A stretch of 64,000 nt of DNA from Oscillospiraceae bacterium (GTDB taxonomy: Bacteria > Bacillota > Clostridia > Oscillospirales > Oscillospiraceae): the NCBI GenBank assembly GCA_017406005.1, contig JAFQZI010000093.1, positions 1-64,000 of the forward strand. Direction: 5' to 3'. Under the pieces are notes generated by a model. The model was not told where the DNA came from. It did not search any database and saw only the letters and a list, made by a program, of their open reading frames with translations. Shown here in pieces: positions 51,636 through 61,321 of the stretch. The stretch's first letter is position 1. Each line of letters starts with the position of its first letter. The position numbers and the translations under genes are program-made.

Positions 51636-52416
51636 GCAGAAAAAAAAGCCTGAAGCTTCTCCCGACGGAAGCATGAGCTTATCCGGGCACCTGAAAGAAT
51701 TGCGCAATCGTGTTCTGATCTGCGTGATTGTTCTGGTGGCCGGTTTCTGCGCATGCCTTGGTTTTGCTCCGAAGCTTGTTACGCTGTTTACAGACATGGG
51801 GCAGAATTTCGGCTATGTTTTTGTCTATATCGCCCCGCAGGAACTGCTGATGGAGTATTTCTCCATGGCGTTTGTCGGCAGCCTTGTGGTCTGCTTCCCT
51901 GTTCTGGCATACCATATCTATGCCTTCTGCAGCCCGGGCCTCAGCACGAAAGAACGGAATTATTTTAAAGTCGGCCTCTTTGCCGGCACGTTGTTTTTCC
52001 TGCTCGGCGTAACGTTTGCCAGGCTCGTCAGCGTGCCCTTTATGCTCCGTTTCCTGATCTCTTTCACGGGCGAAGTTGACGTCAACGCATCTATCAGCAT
52101 TCAGGCGTATATTTCGTTCCTGCTGTCCGTCTTCCTGATCTTCGGCATTGTTTTTGAGATGCCGGTAATCACGGTGGTTCTCACGGCACTCGGAGTTCTG
52201 AAGGCGGAGTGGCTCGCAAAGGGAAGAAAAATCATGATTGTTGCGATCTTCTTCCTCGCAGCCGTCATTACGCCTCCGGATGTCATCTCCCAGATCCTGA
52301 TTGCAGTCCCGATGCTTCTCCTGTATGAGATCAGCATTCTGCTCTGCAAGCTTGTGCGGAAGAGGAAAAAGGCCGCCGAAGACGACGAGGACGAAGACGA
52401 CGACGAAGACGAATAA
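51625..52416 (+). CDS. tatC: Twin-arginine translocase subunit TatC
   Basis: 263 residues, six membrane helices. Conserved N-terminal SGHLKELRNRV, the extracytoplasmic loop with FVYIAPQELLMEYF, and SPGLSTKERNYF. It ends in a run of Asp/Glu. TatC recognises the twin-Arg signal; the only clear substrate in the window is the flavoprotein at 47773. The start lies inside the end of tatA. Confidence 0.95.
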   Translation: MKNKQKKKPEASPDGSMSLSGHLKELRNRVLICVIVLVAGFCACLGFAPKLVTLFTDMGQNFGYVFVYIAPQELLMEYFSMAFVGSLVVCFPVLAYHIYAFCSPGLSTKERNYFKVGLFAGTLFFLLGVTFARLVSVPFMLRFLISFTGEVDVNASISIQAYISFLLSVFLIFGIVFEMPVITVVLTALGVLKAEWLAKGRKIMIVAIFFLAAVITPPDVISQILIAVPMLLLYEISILLCKLVRKRKKAAEDDEDEDDDEDE

Positions 52417-52420
52417 AACC

Positions 52421-52451
52421 GAACCGCAGTGAAAAAACTGCGGTTCTTTTT
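52421..52451 (+). terminator. Terminator of the tat operon
   Basis: GAACCGCAGT, loop GAAAAA, ACTGCGGTTC, then T6. Confidence 0.93.
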
Positions 52452-52461
52452 TACTGCGCGG

Positions 52462-52490
52462 TTGACTTTACCGCCGCTTAGGTATATTCT
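52462..52490 (+). promoter_or_regulatory. Promoter of galK
   Basis: TTGACT (52462-52467), 17 bp, TATTCT (52485-52490). Confidence 0.5.
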
Positions 52491-52542
52491 GTTATTTGTA
52501 GGAAGTTCGGCAAAATAGCGAACAATCAGGAGAGAAATTGAT

Positions 52543-53622
52543 ATGAAAAAAATGATTTTTACACCTGGCAGAACAGAACTTGCCGGTAATCACACCGACC
52601 ATCAGAAAGGCCGCATCCTGGCAGCCGGTGTCGCACTTGGGCTCACGGCGGTTTATGAGGCCAATGACTCTGATATTGTGCATGTCCACTCCGCAGGCTA
52701 CGATCCTTTCGAGGTAAAACTGAACCAACTCGTCCCGATCCCGGCAGAATTCGGCTCCAGCAAATCGCTGGTGCGCGGGATGCTCGCGACTTATCGGGAG
52801 TGGGGGCTGAACATTGGTGGGTTCGATGCTGAAATCACCAGTACGCTCCCGGCCGGTTCCGGCCTCAGCTCTTCCGCTGCGTTCTCGGTTCTGATCGGCA
52901 AAATCCTCAGTGAGCTGTTCAATGACGGCACAGTCGATCCCGTTGTTGTCGCACGTGCGGCAAGGGAGGCCGAAAACCGCTTCTTCGGCAAGCCCTGCGG
53001 CCTGATGGACCAGCTGGCCTGCTCGCTCGGCCACTGTGTATATGTGGATTTCAGCACCAATGAAATCACTCCCATCAAGGCAGATTTTAATGAAATGGGG
53101 CTTACCCTCTGCCTGACGGACACCGGCGGAAGCCATGCCGGGCTTGACTCTTCTTATGCCCGTATTCCCGCAGATATGGTCTATATTGCCAATCTGTTTG
53201 ACAAAGGTGTTCTTGCAGACGTCGATCCGGCCGAGTTCTATGCCAAAGGCTGGTCCCAGGAAGACAGGCCCGTACGCCGTGCCATGCACTTCTTCGGAGA
53301 GAACGAGAGAGTGCCAAAGATGCGGGATGCCCTCATCGCGGGTGACGGAAAGACTTACATGAAGCTCATGAATGAGTCTGGCCGTTCTTCCGAGCAGCTT
53401 CTCAACAACATCGTCACAAGTGCCACCGGCGACACGAAGCTGGAGGAAGGCCTCGAGCTCAGTCGCAAACTGCTGGAAGGCAAGGGCGCCTGGAGAGTGC
53501 ACGGTGGCGGATTTGCAGGCTGCGTCCAGGCACTGATGCCCACGGATTATTTCCCCGTCTATAAGGAAGAGATGGAAAAGGTCTTTGGTGCAAATACCTG
53601 CTTCGAAATCAAGCTCGCCTGA
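52543..53622 (+). CDS. galK: Galactokinase-family GHMP kinase
   Basis: 359 residues, a little shorter than E. coli GalK. Substrate motif [15 protein letters not shown] (the galactokinase signature in a variant form), the GHMP ATP loop [13 protein letters not shown] (about 104-116), and motif 3 [15 protein letters not shown]. It phosphorylates galactose or a related sugar at C1. No galT or galE nearby. SD AGGAGAG. Followed after 14 bp by pepT, probably co-transcribed. Confidence 0.88.
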   Translation: MKKMIFTPGRTELAGNHTDHQKGRILAAGVALGLTAVYEANDSDIVHVHSAGYDPFEVKLNQLVPIPAEFGSSKSLVRGMLATYREWGLNIGGFDAEITSTLPAGSGLSSSAAFSVLIGKILSELFNDGTVDPVVVARAAREAENRFFGKPCGLMDQLACSLGHCVYVDFSTNEITPIKADFNEMGLTLCLTDTGGSHAGLDSSYARIPADMVYIANLFDKGVLADVDPAEFYAKGWSQEDRPVRRAMHFFGENERVPKMRDALIAGDGKTYMKLMNESGRSSEQLLNNIVTSATGDTKLEEGLELSRKLLEGKGAWRVHGGGFAGCVQALMPTDYFPVYKEEMEKVFGANTCFEIKLA

Positions 53623-53636
53623 CGAGAGGGGAGAAT

Positions 53637-54851
53637 ATGGAAAGCGTCAAAGAGAAGTTTCTGCGTTACGTCGTGGTTGACACGCAGTCAGCGGAATCCG
53701 AAAACGTGCCCAGTACGGAAAAGCAGTTCAACCTTGCCCGCATGCTGCGGGATGAACTGCAGGCAATGGGCGCCGAAGATGTGCGCATGGATGAAGTGCA
53801 TGCCTATGTCTACGGCTATGTCCCTTCAACCGTTGGGCAGGATATCCCGACCCTCGGCTTTATTGCCCATATGGACACTTCTCCCGCCCTCACGGATGAA
53901 AATGTGAAGTCGCGCTGCATCCCTGACTATGACGGGCAGGATATCTGCCTGAATGAAGATCTCCAGATTTTTATGCGGGTGAAGGACTTCCCGGAGCTTC
54001 CCGGTTATGCCGGCAAGGAGCTCATCGTGACTGACGGCACCACGCTTCTCGGCGCGGATGATAAGGCCGGTATTGCGGAAATCATGTGCATGGCAGAGTA
54101 CCTGCTGCATCATCCGGAGATCCCGCACGGCCGTATCGGCATTGCCTTCACACCGGATGAAGAAGTCGGCCGCGGGGTGGACTTCTTTGACATCCCGGGT
54201 TTTGGTGCGGCGGGTGCCTATACGGTAGACGGCGGAGCACTCGGCGGCATCGAGTATGAAACCTTCAATGCCGCCTCCGCGAGAGTTCGGATCAACGGCA
54301 GAAGCATCCATCCGGGCAGTGCAAAAAACAAGATGCGCAATGCCCTTCGCATCGCCTTTGAGCTGGACAAGCTCCTCCCCGAAGCCGCCCGCCCGGAACA
54401 TACCGAAGGCTATGAGGGCTTCTACCATCTTGACGCAATGCACGGCACGGTGGAATCCGCCGTGATGGATTATATCATCCGTGACCACGACAGGGCGAAA
54501 TTCGAAGCCAAAAAAGAGTTCTTTGCTTCCTGCTGCGCTTTCCTGAACACCAAATACGGTGAAGACACGGTAGTGCCCCTCATCAAAGACACCTATTATA
54601 ACCTGAAAGACGCCCTCACCGACCATATGGACCTGGTTGACCGTGCCTGTGATGCCATGCGCTCCATCGGCGTCGAGCCTGTGATCACGCCCGTCCGGGG
54701 CGGAACGGATGGCTGCCATCTCTCTTATTCCGGCCTCCCGTGTCCGAATCTCTTCACCGGCGGCCACAACTATCATGGCAAGTACGAGTATATCGTGGTC
54801 GAATCCATGGAAAAAGCCGTCGAGCTCTTAATTGCGCTTGCAAAATGCTAA
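53637..54851 (+). CDS. pepT: Peptidase T (tripeptide aminopeptidase)
   Basis: 404 residues, M20 metallopeptidase of standard length. Zn ligands are visible in [10 protein letters not shown] (His), [11 protein letters not shown] (Asp), TPDEEVGRG (catalytic and ligand Glu), YTVDGG (Asp) and [12 protein letters not shown] (His). Removes N-terminal residues from tripeptides in the cytoplasm. SD GAGGGGAG. Confidence 0.95.
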   Translation: MESVKEKFLRYVVVDTQSAESENVPSTEKQFNLARMLRDELQAMGAEDVRMDEVHAYVYGYVPSTVGQDIPTLGFIAHMDTSPALTDENVKSRCIPDYDGQDICLNEDLQIFMRVKDFPELPGYAGKELIVTDGTTLLGADDKAGIAEIMCMAEYLLHHPEIPHGRIGIAFTPDEEVGRGVDFFDIPGFGAAGAYTVDGGALGGIEYETFNAASARVRINGRSIHPGSAKNKMRNALRIAFELDKLLPEAARPEHTEGYEGFYHLDAMHGTVESAVMDYIIRDHDRAKFEAKKEFFASCCAFLNTKYGEDTVVPLIKDTYYNLKDALTDHMDLVDRACDAMRSIGVEPVITPVRGGTDGCHLSYSGLPCPNLFTGGHNYHGKYEYIVVESMEKAVELLIALAKC

Positions 54852-54874
54852 TTTGGTTTTCTCCAGAATATTTT

Positions 54875-54922
54875 AAGTGCCAGTTTTGCGAAAGGTTCCT
54901 GCAAAAATGGCACTTATTTTGC
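54875..54922 (+). terminator. Terminator after pepT
   Basis: A 15-bp stem AAGTGCCAGTTTTGC / GCAAAAATGGCACTT (one mismatch), loop 11 nt, then ATTTT. Confidence 0.8.
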
Positions 54923-54930
54923 AGAGCTTA

Positions 54931-54959
54931 TGGACAAAAATGGCATATAAAGATATACT
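54931..54959 (+). promoter_or_regulatory. Promoter of the NAD salvage operon
   Basis: TGGACA (54931-54936), 17 bp, TATACT (54954-54959), about 38 nt before the nadE ATG. Confidence 0.6.
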
Positions 54960-54997
54960 CTTTCCATATGAGGTAAAGTAAAACTGGGGAGGAAAAA

Positions 54998-55768
54998 ATG
55001 AACCGGAATCTGAGTGACTATCTGGAAAAGAGAGATTATGAGAAAACTGCGCAGGAATGCATTCTGTGGATTCAGGAGTGGTTTGCCGAAAACGGGCCGG
55101 AATCTCCTGCCGTGATCGGGATTTCCGGCGGGAAGGACTCGTCGACGGTGGCAGCCCTTTGCGTAAAAGCGCTCGGGAAGGATCGGGTATTCGGTGTCCT
55201 GATGCCGGATGGTGTGCAGAAGGATATTGATGCTTCCCGCCGTGTGGTGGAGCACCTCGGCATCAGAAGTGCCGTGGTTGACATTCACAGCAGTGTCGAA
55301 GCCGTGAAGGCTTCCGTGGCAGGCGGCATGGAAAACGCTGCGTTTAATACGCAGTCCCTGACGAATATTCCGCCCCGGATCAGGATGACGACGCTCTATG
55401 CCGTTTCCCAGACGATGAACGGAAGGGTGTCCAACAACTGCAACCGTTCCGAGAACTACGTGGGCTATTCCACTATTTTCGGGGATGCGGCGGGAGACTT
55501 TTCCCCTCTCGCGAACCTGACGGTTGCGGAAGTCAAGGAGGTCGGCAAGGCGCTCGGCCTCCCGCGGGAGTTCGTGGAAAAAGTCCCTGCCGACGGGCTG
55601 TCGGACAAGACGGACGAGGATGCATTCGGCTTTACCTATGAGCAGCTTGATACGCTGATTCTCACCGGATTCTGTGAAGATCAGGAAGTCAGGGAGAAAA
55701 TAGAGAAACGCCATGCGGCGAATCTTTTCAAGCTGCGCCCCATGCCGGAATTTCATCCTGAGAGCTGA
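54998..55768 (+). CDS. nadE: Ammonia-dependent NAD+ synthetase
   Basis: 256 residues. PP-loop GISGGKDSSTVAALCVKALG (about 44-63) and NCNRSENYVGYSTIFGDAAGDFSPLANL for nicotinic-acid adenine dinucleotide binding. There is no N-terminal glutaminase domain, so it uses free ammonia. Final step of NAD formation. First gene of nadE-pncB-nadD. Confidence 0.95.
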   Translation: MNRNLSDYLEKRDYEKTAQECILWIQEWFAENGPESPAVIGISGGKDSSTVAALCVKALGKDRVFGVLMPDGVQKDIDASRRVVEHLGIRSAVVDIHSSVEAVKASVAGGMENAAFNTQSLTNIPPRIRMTTLYAVSQTMNGRVSNNCNRSENYVGYSTIFGDAAGDFSPLANLTVAEVKEVGKALGLPREFVEKVPADGLSDKTDEDAFGFTYEQLDTLILTGFCEDQEVREKIEKRHAANLFKLRPMPEFHPES

Positions 55769-55780
55769 GGAGAGAAAACC

Positions 55781-57238
55781 ATGAAAAAACAGCACGAGAA
55801 CAGAAACCTGTCCATGGTGATGGACTTTTATGAAATGACAATGGCGAACGGGTATTTTGCGGCTAAGGATACGGATACTCTCGCCGTATTTGATGTATTC
55901 TATCGAAAGAACCCGGACAATGCCGGTTTTGCCATTTTTGCCGGGCTGGAACAGATCATTGACTATATCAACAATCTTCATTTTGAGGAGGAGGATATCG
56001 CCTACCTCCGCTCGCAGAATCTCTTCTCGGAAGAGTTTCTGGACTATCTCCGGGATTATCATTTCCACGGGGATATCTATGCCATGCCGGAGGGCACGGT
56101 TATCTATCCTTACGAACCACTGGTTACGGTTGTTGCACCGCTCCTGGACGCGCAGCTGATTGAAACGGCAATGCTGCTCGAGGTCAACCACCAGTCTCTC
56201 ATCGCCACGAAGGCAAACAGGATTGTGCGTGCTGCAAAGGGCAGGCTGGTTTCGGATTTTGGCGCACGGCGTGCACATAATGTGGATGCGGCGGTTTACG
56301 GAGCGAGAGCTGCCTATATCGGCGGAGTTTCGGGTACTGCTACTGTTTTTGCCGGGGAGCTGTTCGACATCCCGATTTCCGGCACGATGGCTCACAGCTG
56401 GGTCATGTTCTGTGACAATGAATATGACGCGTTTAAAAAATATGCCGAAACATATCCGGACAGCACGGTTCTCCTTGTTGATACCTATGATGTTCTAAAG
56501 AGCGGGATTCCGAATGCAATCAAAGTGGCAAAGGAAGTCTTGGAGCCGATGGGAAAGCGCCTGAAAGGGGTGCGCATCGATTCCGGAGACCTTGCCTATC
56601 TCTCCAAAGAGTCCAGAAAACTGCTTGACGAGGCGGGCCTGGAAGACTGCAAAATCGTAGCCTCCAACGGCCTTGATGAATATACCATTCGCTCCCTCAT
56701 CCATCAGGGTGCTGAGATTGACAGCTTCGGCGTAGGGGAGCGGCTGATTACTTCCGCCTCCAACCCGGTCTTCGGTGCGGTGTATAAACTCGCAGCAATA
56801 AAAAAAGGCGATAAGTTTATCCCCAAGATTAAGGTTTCCGAAACCGCGGAAAAGATAACGGATCCGGGTCTGAAAAAGATCTACCGTGTTTATAACGAAG
56901 AAGGCAAAGCCATTGCCGACTATCTTGCCTGCTATGACGAGAAAATCGATTCTTCCAAACCGGTCCGTTATGTTGATCCGCAGAAATACTGGAAGGAAAG
57001 AAGCTTTGAGAACTGCACCTTTAAGAATCTTCAGGTAAAAGTAATTGAAGACGGGAAGCAGATTTATCAGTGCCCGTCTGTCGAAGAGATCCGCAGCTAT
57101 GTGCAGCGGCAGCTGAAAGAAGAAATCTGGGTGGAAGAGCAGAGGTTCGAAAATCCGCACGGGCATTATTATGATATGAGCCCAGCTATGTATGAGCTGA
57201 AGATGAATCTGCTTTACACGCTTGGCAAAGCCAAATGA
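55781..57238 (+). CDS. pncB: Nicotinate phosphoribosyltransferase
   Basis: 485 residues. DFYEMTMANGYFAA at the start binds substrate, SGTMAHSWVM contains the phospho-His, and GVRIDSGDLAYLSKESR is a phosphate-binding segment. It makes nicotinate mononucleotide from nicotinate and PRPP with ATP. 12 bp behind nadE; the next start codon overlaps its stop. Confidence 0.96.
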   Translation: MKKQHENRNLSMVMDFYEMTMANGYFAAKDTDTLAVFDVFYRKNPDNAGFAIFAGLEQIIDYINNLHFEEEDIAYLRSQNLFSEEFLDYLRDYHFHGDIYAMPEGTVIYPYEPLVTVVAPLLDAQLIETAMLLEVNHQSLIATKANRIVRAAKGRLVSDFGARRAHNVDAAVYGARAAYIGGVSGTATVFAGELFDIPISGTMAHSWVMFCDNEYDAFKKYAETYPDSTVLLVDTYDVLKSGIPNAIKVAKEVLEPMGKRLKGVRIDSGDLAYLSKESRKLLDEAGLEDCKIVASNGLDEYTIRSLIHQGAEIDSFGVGERLITSASNPVFGAVYKLAAIKKGDKFIPKIKVSETAEKITDPGLKKIYRVYNEEGKAIADYLACYDEKIDSSKPVRYVDPQKYWKERSFENCTFKNLQVKVIEDGKQIYQCPSVEEIRSYVQRQLKEEIWVEEQRFENPHGHYYDMSPAMYELKMNLLYTLGKAK

Positions 57239-57837
57239 AAATTGCATTTTATGGCGGGAGTTTTAACCCTCCCCATGCGGGGCATGCCCGCTGCGCTCAG
57301 GCTGCAGCGGACTTCCTTCTTCCGGATCTGTTTCTGATTGTCCCGGATTATCTGCCTCCGCATAAGCTGCTTGCAGAAAACAGCCCTTCCCCGGAGGCGA
57401 GGCTGGAAATGTGCAGGATCGCTTTTCGCTCCGTCGCAGCAGCCCGTGTCAGCGATCTTGAGTTGCAGCGCGTCGGCAGAAGCTATACCTCTGATACAAT
57501 CAGAGAGCTTCGGCTGAAGTATCCCGACGACGAATTGTTTCTTGTGATCGGATCGGATATGCTTTTCACGTTTCCGGAATGGCACGAATACCGGTTTATT
57601 CTCTCGCAGTGCACCCTGGTTGTGGCAGCCAGGATGGTCGGAGAATCGGAAGAACTCAGCCGTGCCGTTCAGCGCTTGCGGGAAGCAGAGCGAGCGAAAA
57701 TACTTCTGCTCTCTTACGAGCCTTATCCGGCGAGCTCCACCGAGATCAGAAAAGCCCTTGCAGAGGGGAAATCCCCTGCAGGGCTTGATGAGGAAGTATA
57801 TCGGTATATCCGGGAGAACGGCTATTATCTTGAATAA
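57235..57837 (+). CDS. nadD: Nicotinate-nucleotide adenylyltransferase
   Basis: 200 residues. GGSFNPPHAGHARCA nucleotide-binding motif and the late SSTEIRKAL motif. Joins nicotinate mononucleotide and ATP to deamido-NAD. The ATG overlaps the pncB stop (ATGA). The order nadE-pncB-nadD gives a full Preiss-Handler salvage route in one operon; no de novo genes (nadA/B/C) are linked. Confidence 0.95.
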   Translation: MKIAFYGGSFNPPHAGHARCAQAAADFLLPDLFLIVPDYLPPHKLLAENSPSPEARLEMCRIAFRSVAAARVSDLELQRVGRSYTSDTIRELRLKYPDDELFLVIGSDMLFTFPEWHEYRFILSQCTLVVAARMVGESEELSRAVQRLREAERAKILLLSYEPYPASSTEIRKALAEGKSPAGLDEEVYRYIRENGYYLE

Positions 57838-57838
57838 C

Positions 57839-57930
57839 TGGTCAACTACCTCGTGGTTGGTGCAGACCAGCTGCTCGCGCGGAAAACATTGTACTTCGAT
57901 TTCAGTGCCCGGGTGCGAGCTTATAAGGTT
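57839..57930 (-). repeat. Intergenic repeat element, copy D (reverse orientation)
   Basis: On the minus strand: arm GCTCGC (57920-57915), core AAATCGAAGTACAATGTT, arm GCGAGC (57878-57873), then TGCACCAACCACGAGGTAG. Lies between the convergent nadD and GMP synthetase genes. Confidence 0.75.
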
Positions 57931-57951
57931 GGGGTACATTACGAAAATAAT

Positions 57952-57993
57952 AAAAATCGGCAGGTCTGTAAGAAAGGCCTGTCGATTTTTCCA
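57952..57993. terminator. Bidirectional terminator between nadD and GMP synthetase
   Basis: AAAAATCGGCAGG pairs with CCTGTCGATTTTT, one wobble. Confidence 0.88.
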
Positions 57994-58001
57994 TTTTTGG
58001 T

Positions 58002-58982
58002 TTATTCGTATTCGATCGTGGCGATCGGTTTCGGGCTGAGGTCGTAGAGTACGCGGTTTACACCCGCAACTTCCGAGAGGATCCTGTCGCGGATTTTATA
58101 GAGCAGCGGATAGGGGAGCTCTTCGATCGTCGCAGAGGTTGCATCAATGCTGTTGACGGCGCGGATGATCACCATCCAGTCATCCGTACGTTTACCGTCC
58201 TTGATACCGGTGGAGGTGAAAGAAGGCACAACGGTGAAATACTGCCATACTTTGCCCTGCAGCCCGGCAGCGGCAAATTCTTCACGAAGAATGGCATCAC
58301 TCTCCCGTACGGCTTCCAGGCGGTCACGTGTAATGGCGCCTACACAGCGCACCCCGAGGCCGGGGCCGGGGAAAGGTTGACGGTAAACCATGCTCTCGGG
58401 AAGACCGAGTGCAATACCGACAACACGAACCTCGTCTTTATAAAGGAACTTGACCGGCTCGACAAGCTCAAACTGAAGATCTGCCGGCAATCCGCCGACA
58501 TTGTGGTGGGCTTTTACGCCGACGCTCTCCAGAATATCCGGATAGATGGTTCCCTGGGCAAGGAATTCGATCCCGTCGAGTTTGCGGGCTTCTTCTGCAA
58601 ACACATCAATAAACTCTTTGCCGATGATTTTACGCTTTTGCTCCGGATCACTGACGCCTGCCAGTTTGTCCAGAAAACGGTCGACGGCATCGACGTAAAT
58701 CAGGTTGGCACCAAGTTGATTTTTAAATACCTGGATGACCTGTTCCGATTCACCCTTGCGGAGCAGCCCGTGGTTGACATGCACGCAGGTAAGCTGTTCG
58801 CCGACTGCCCTGATCAGCAGAGCAGCAACAACAGAAGAATCAACACCGCCGGAGAGTGCGAGAAGCACTTTCTTTGCACCGATCTGACTGTGCAGAGCGG
58901 AAATCTGTTCATCAATGAATGCTTTCGCGAGTTCGGGTGTGGTGATACGCTGCAGGGATTCAGGTCTGAGATTGTCTGCCAT
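58002..58982 (-). CDS. guaA: GMP synthetase, ATP-pyrophosphatase subunit without glutaminase domain
   Basis: 326 residues. It matches only the C-terminal two thirds of normal bacterial GuaA (about 510 residues): PP-loop ALSGGVDSSVVAALL (about 42-56), QGTIYPDILESVG, YRQPFPGPGLGVRC, and the dimerisation end PKPIATIEYE. The type I glutamine amidotransferase domain is absent, and the frame upstream (58983-59064) does not hold it. It either uses free ammonia to turn XMP into GMP or has a separate glutaminase subunit elsewhere, as in archaea. SD AGGAGG. Confidence 0.92.
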   Translation of the reverse strand: MADNLRPESLQRITTPELAKAFIDEQISALHSQIGAKKVLLALSGGVDSSVVAALLIRAVGEQLTCVHVNHGLLRKGESEQVIQVFKNQLGANLIYVDAVDRFLDKLAGVSDPEQKRKIIGKEFIDVFAEEARKLDGIEFLAQGTIYPDILESVGVKAHHNVGGLPADLQFELVEPVKFLYKDEVRVVGIALGLPESMVYRQPFPGPGLGVRCVGAITRDRLEAVRESDAILREEFAAAGLQGKVWQYFTVVPSFTSTGIKDGKRTDDWMVIIRAVNSIDATSATIEELPYPLLYKIRDRILSEVAGVNRVLYDLSPKPIATIEYE

Positions 58983-59064
58983 AGTTGAGCCTCCTAAAAA
59001 AATCTGCCGACATTATACGCGTTGAAACCAAAGAATGCAAGATTATAATTTCCTGCCTGATGCC

Positions 59065-61290
59065 TTAATAATAAAACAGAGGATCTTTCCAGGGGAAAGC
59101 ATAATCCTGTGTGTCATAACCAAACTGCTTTACCAGCAGATCATATCGTTTGTTGCCGTAACGCCAGTCGGAATGCGGGTCTGTCGCTTCAACATTAATC
59201 ACACAGTTGGGAACACGCCTGTGCATTTCTTTCACCTGCTCTTCGGGGATGGAAGTGAACTTCCCGATCCACAGCCGCTCAAGATTTGTCAGCCCGTACA
59301 GCGGAGAGAGATCGGAGATCCCTGTATTGAACCCGATGTTCAGGTGGTGCAGGCCGGTCAGATCCTTTAAAGGAGAAAGATCTGTGATCTTGTTTGTTTG
59401 GATTTCCAGATATTCCAGCTTCGTGCAGTTTTTTAGAGGTGTGAGATCCGTGAAGTTTAGCATCGCAAATATGGCTACTTCAAGGTCAGGCATATAAGCG
59501 GCAAAAGAAATATCACACAGTTCTTCATTGTGGCCAACATCAAGGTACTTGACTTCTGTGCAGTATCTCAGTGCTCCCGTATTGGACACCCGAAGATTTC
59601 CGCCTACGCTCGGCATGGAGGCGAGGATTTTTTTAACGTCGGTACGCACCGTATAGTTGGAGCCAAACCAGATTCTCCACACAACTTTGACATTCGGAAA
59701 ATCATCACGTATACGGGCCATATGGATGTTATCAACACCGCAGGAATCCATATCAAGAGTTCGGAGATACGGCATGCAGGTGATAACCTGCCGTACGAGT
59801 TTACCATTATCTGCTATGGGAATATGGCTCAGATTCATTTCTTCATCAGAGAGAGAAAAAGGCTTTCCGTAAAGCGTGAAGGAATACAAAAACTCTGTAT
59901 CCGGTTTTGCCAGCTGCAGGGTTTGGATGTCATACCACGTCAGATCGGAGAGATCCTCATTCCCCAGATCTACGGTATCCAGGAGCGGGAGCTTCTTCAG
60001 AAGACTCAATACATATGAGATATCAGCGGAAGTCACTCCTGTAAGGTCGAGAAAGTCATCCTCTTCCGATACCTCGATTTCCCGGATGGAGGAAGTTTTC
60101 TCAGCCTGTACGCTCTTCTCATGGGGGATCATTCCCGGCCCCATGTAAAAATAGGGGTCGTTCCCGGCAAAACTCCAGCTTGTATCACTCCCGTAACGGA
60201 AGATGTCGCGGATTTCCTGATACTGCGGCCAGAGCACCGCAGGTGCAGCCATTCCGTGGGTCTCCTGATAACGCCATGTACTGTCAATTTCATCGTCTGT
60301 CAGGTTGATCACACAGTCGGGATGCCTGCGGGAATACTCTTCCACCTGCTCCGGCGGGATGCCGGTTTCCGTCCCGATCCACAGCCTGTCCAGTTCGAGA
60401 TCATAGAGCGGGGAGAGATCCGTCACATTCGGCAGGAGCCCGATTTCAAGATCACGCAGTTCCGTCAACCCGGCGAGAGGGGAGAGGTCCCTAATGCGAG
60501 GGTTCATATAGAGCTCAAGATACCGGAGTTTTTTGCACTCTGCCAGAGCACTGATATCTTTGATGTCATCCTTTGCAACGATCAGCACTTCGAGGTTCGG
60601 CATGTACCGCACAAAATCCACTGTCGTCATGATGTTGTTATGGCCGAGGTCCAGGTTGACGACGTCGATGCAGTAGGTGAGCGGCTTGCAGCTTTCGTCA
60701 TCGGTCAGCCCAAAGTCGCCCACATACGAAGCCAGAATGGTTTTTACATCCGTGCGGACACTATATCCCGTGCTGAAGCTGACGCGCCAGATTACCCTGA
60801 TGTCCGGGAACATCTCCCGAATTTCCAGGATCCGCTTTTCCGGCAGATCACAGGTGTCCAGATCCAGGAATCGAGCCTGTTTCATGCACGGCAGGGCAGA
60901 GATCAGAGTTTCACCATTATCTTTGATGGAAATCCTTCTCAGGTCAATATACTCTTCATCCAGTGTCATTGACACGCCGTAGAGGCGGAAACTGTAATGA
61001 AAACGCGCTTTCGGGGCTGCGTCCATCATTCGCGCAAGTGCCTCCCAGGATAACGAGGTGACACTGTCATCGCCCAGCTCAACTGTTCTCAGCCGTGGCA
61101 GGTTAGGCGCAGCCTTTACAAATGCTTTCACATCCGCGCCGTCTGCAATCCCTGTCAGATCCAGCCGCGCCGTCTTTTCCTGAACTTCCTGCCCATAGAG
61201 CACAAAAGTCTCTGCGTGGGCAGGCAACGCAAAAAAGGCTGCGCACGTCAGTACTGCAGCCCATATAAAAATCCACCGGAATCTCTTCAT
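59065..61290 (-). CDS. Secreted leucine-rich-repeat protein with two tandem modules
   Basis: 741 residues from the ATG at 61290, which is directly followed by a signal peptide (cleavage near LPAHA, residue 26); a longer frame start upstream has no signal sequence. Two copies of one module (about 27-385 and 420-741). Each has a SWEALARMMDAAP-like opening, a Cys-bearing LDLDTCDLP or LDMDSCGVD strand, an IWRVSFS or VWRIWFGSNY block with RTDVKKILAS, a run of LRRs (LDLGHNN, LEVLIVAKDDIKDISAL, LRYLELYMN, LRDLEIGLLPNVTDLSPLY), and a closing DPYFY or DPLFYY. Resembles LRR surface proteins of gut Clostridia. Paralogous to the two genes upstream. Ligand unknown. Confidence 0.8.
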   Translation of the reverse strand: MKRFRWIFIWAAVLTCAAFFALPAHAETFVLYGQEVQEKTARLDLTGIADGADVKAFVKAAPNLPRLRTVELGDDSVTSLSWEALARMMDAAPKARFHYSFRLYGVSMTLDEEYIDLRRISIKDNGETLISALPCMKQARFLDLDTCDLPEKRILEIREMFPDIRVIWRVSFSTGYSVRTDVKTILASYVGDFGLTDDESCKPLTYCIDVVNLDLGHNNIMTTVDFVRYMPNLEVLIVAKDDIKDISALAECKKLRYLELYMNPRIRDLSPLAGLTELRDLEIGLLPNVTDLSPLYDLELDRLWIGTETGIPPEQVEEYSRRHPDCVINLTDDEIDSTWRYQETHGMAAPAVLWPQYQEIRDIFRYGSDTSWSFAGNDPYFYMGPGMIPHEKSVQAEKTSSIREIEVSEEDDFLDLTGVTSADISYVLSLLKKLPLLDTVDLGNEDLSDLTWYDIQTLQLAKPDTEFLYSFTLYGKPFSLSDEEMNLSHIPIADNGKLVRQVITCMPYLRTLDMDSCGVDNIHMARIRDDFPNVKVVWRIWFGSNYTVRTDVKKILASMPSVGGNLRVSNTGALRYCTEVKYLDVGHNEELCDISFAAYMPDLEVAIFAMLNFTDLTPLKNCTKLEYLEIQTNKITDLSPLKDLTGLHHLNIGFNTGISDLSPLYGLTNLERLWIGKFTSIPEEQVKEMHRRVPNCVINVEATDPHSDWRYGNKRYDLLVKQFGYDTQDYAFPWKDPLFYY

Positions 61291-61321
61291 AACAATTATT
61301 CTCTTCTCCCTACTGCCTGTC

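Noticed and set aside
28496-57930. A CRISPR array or phage att sites as explanation for the four repeats
   Set aside because: Copies are many kilobases apart, in both orientations, without spacers, cas genes or integrases.
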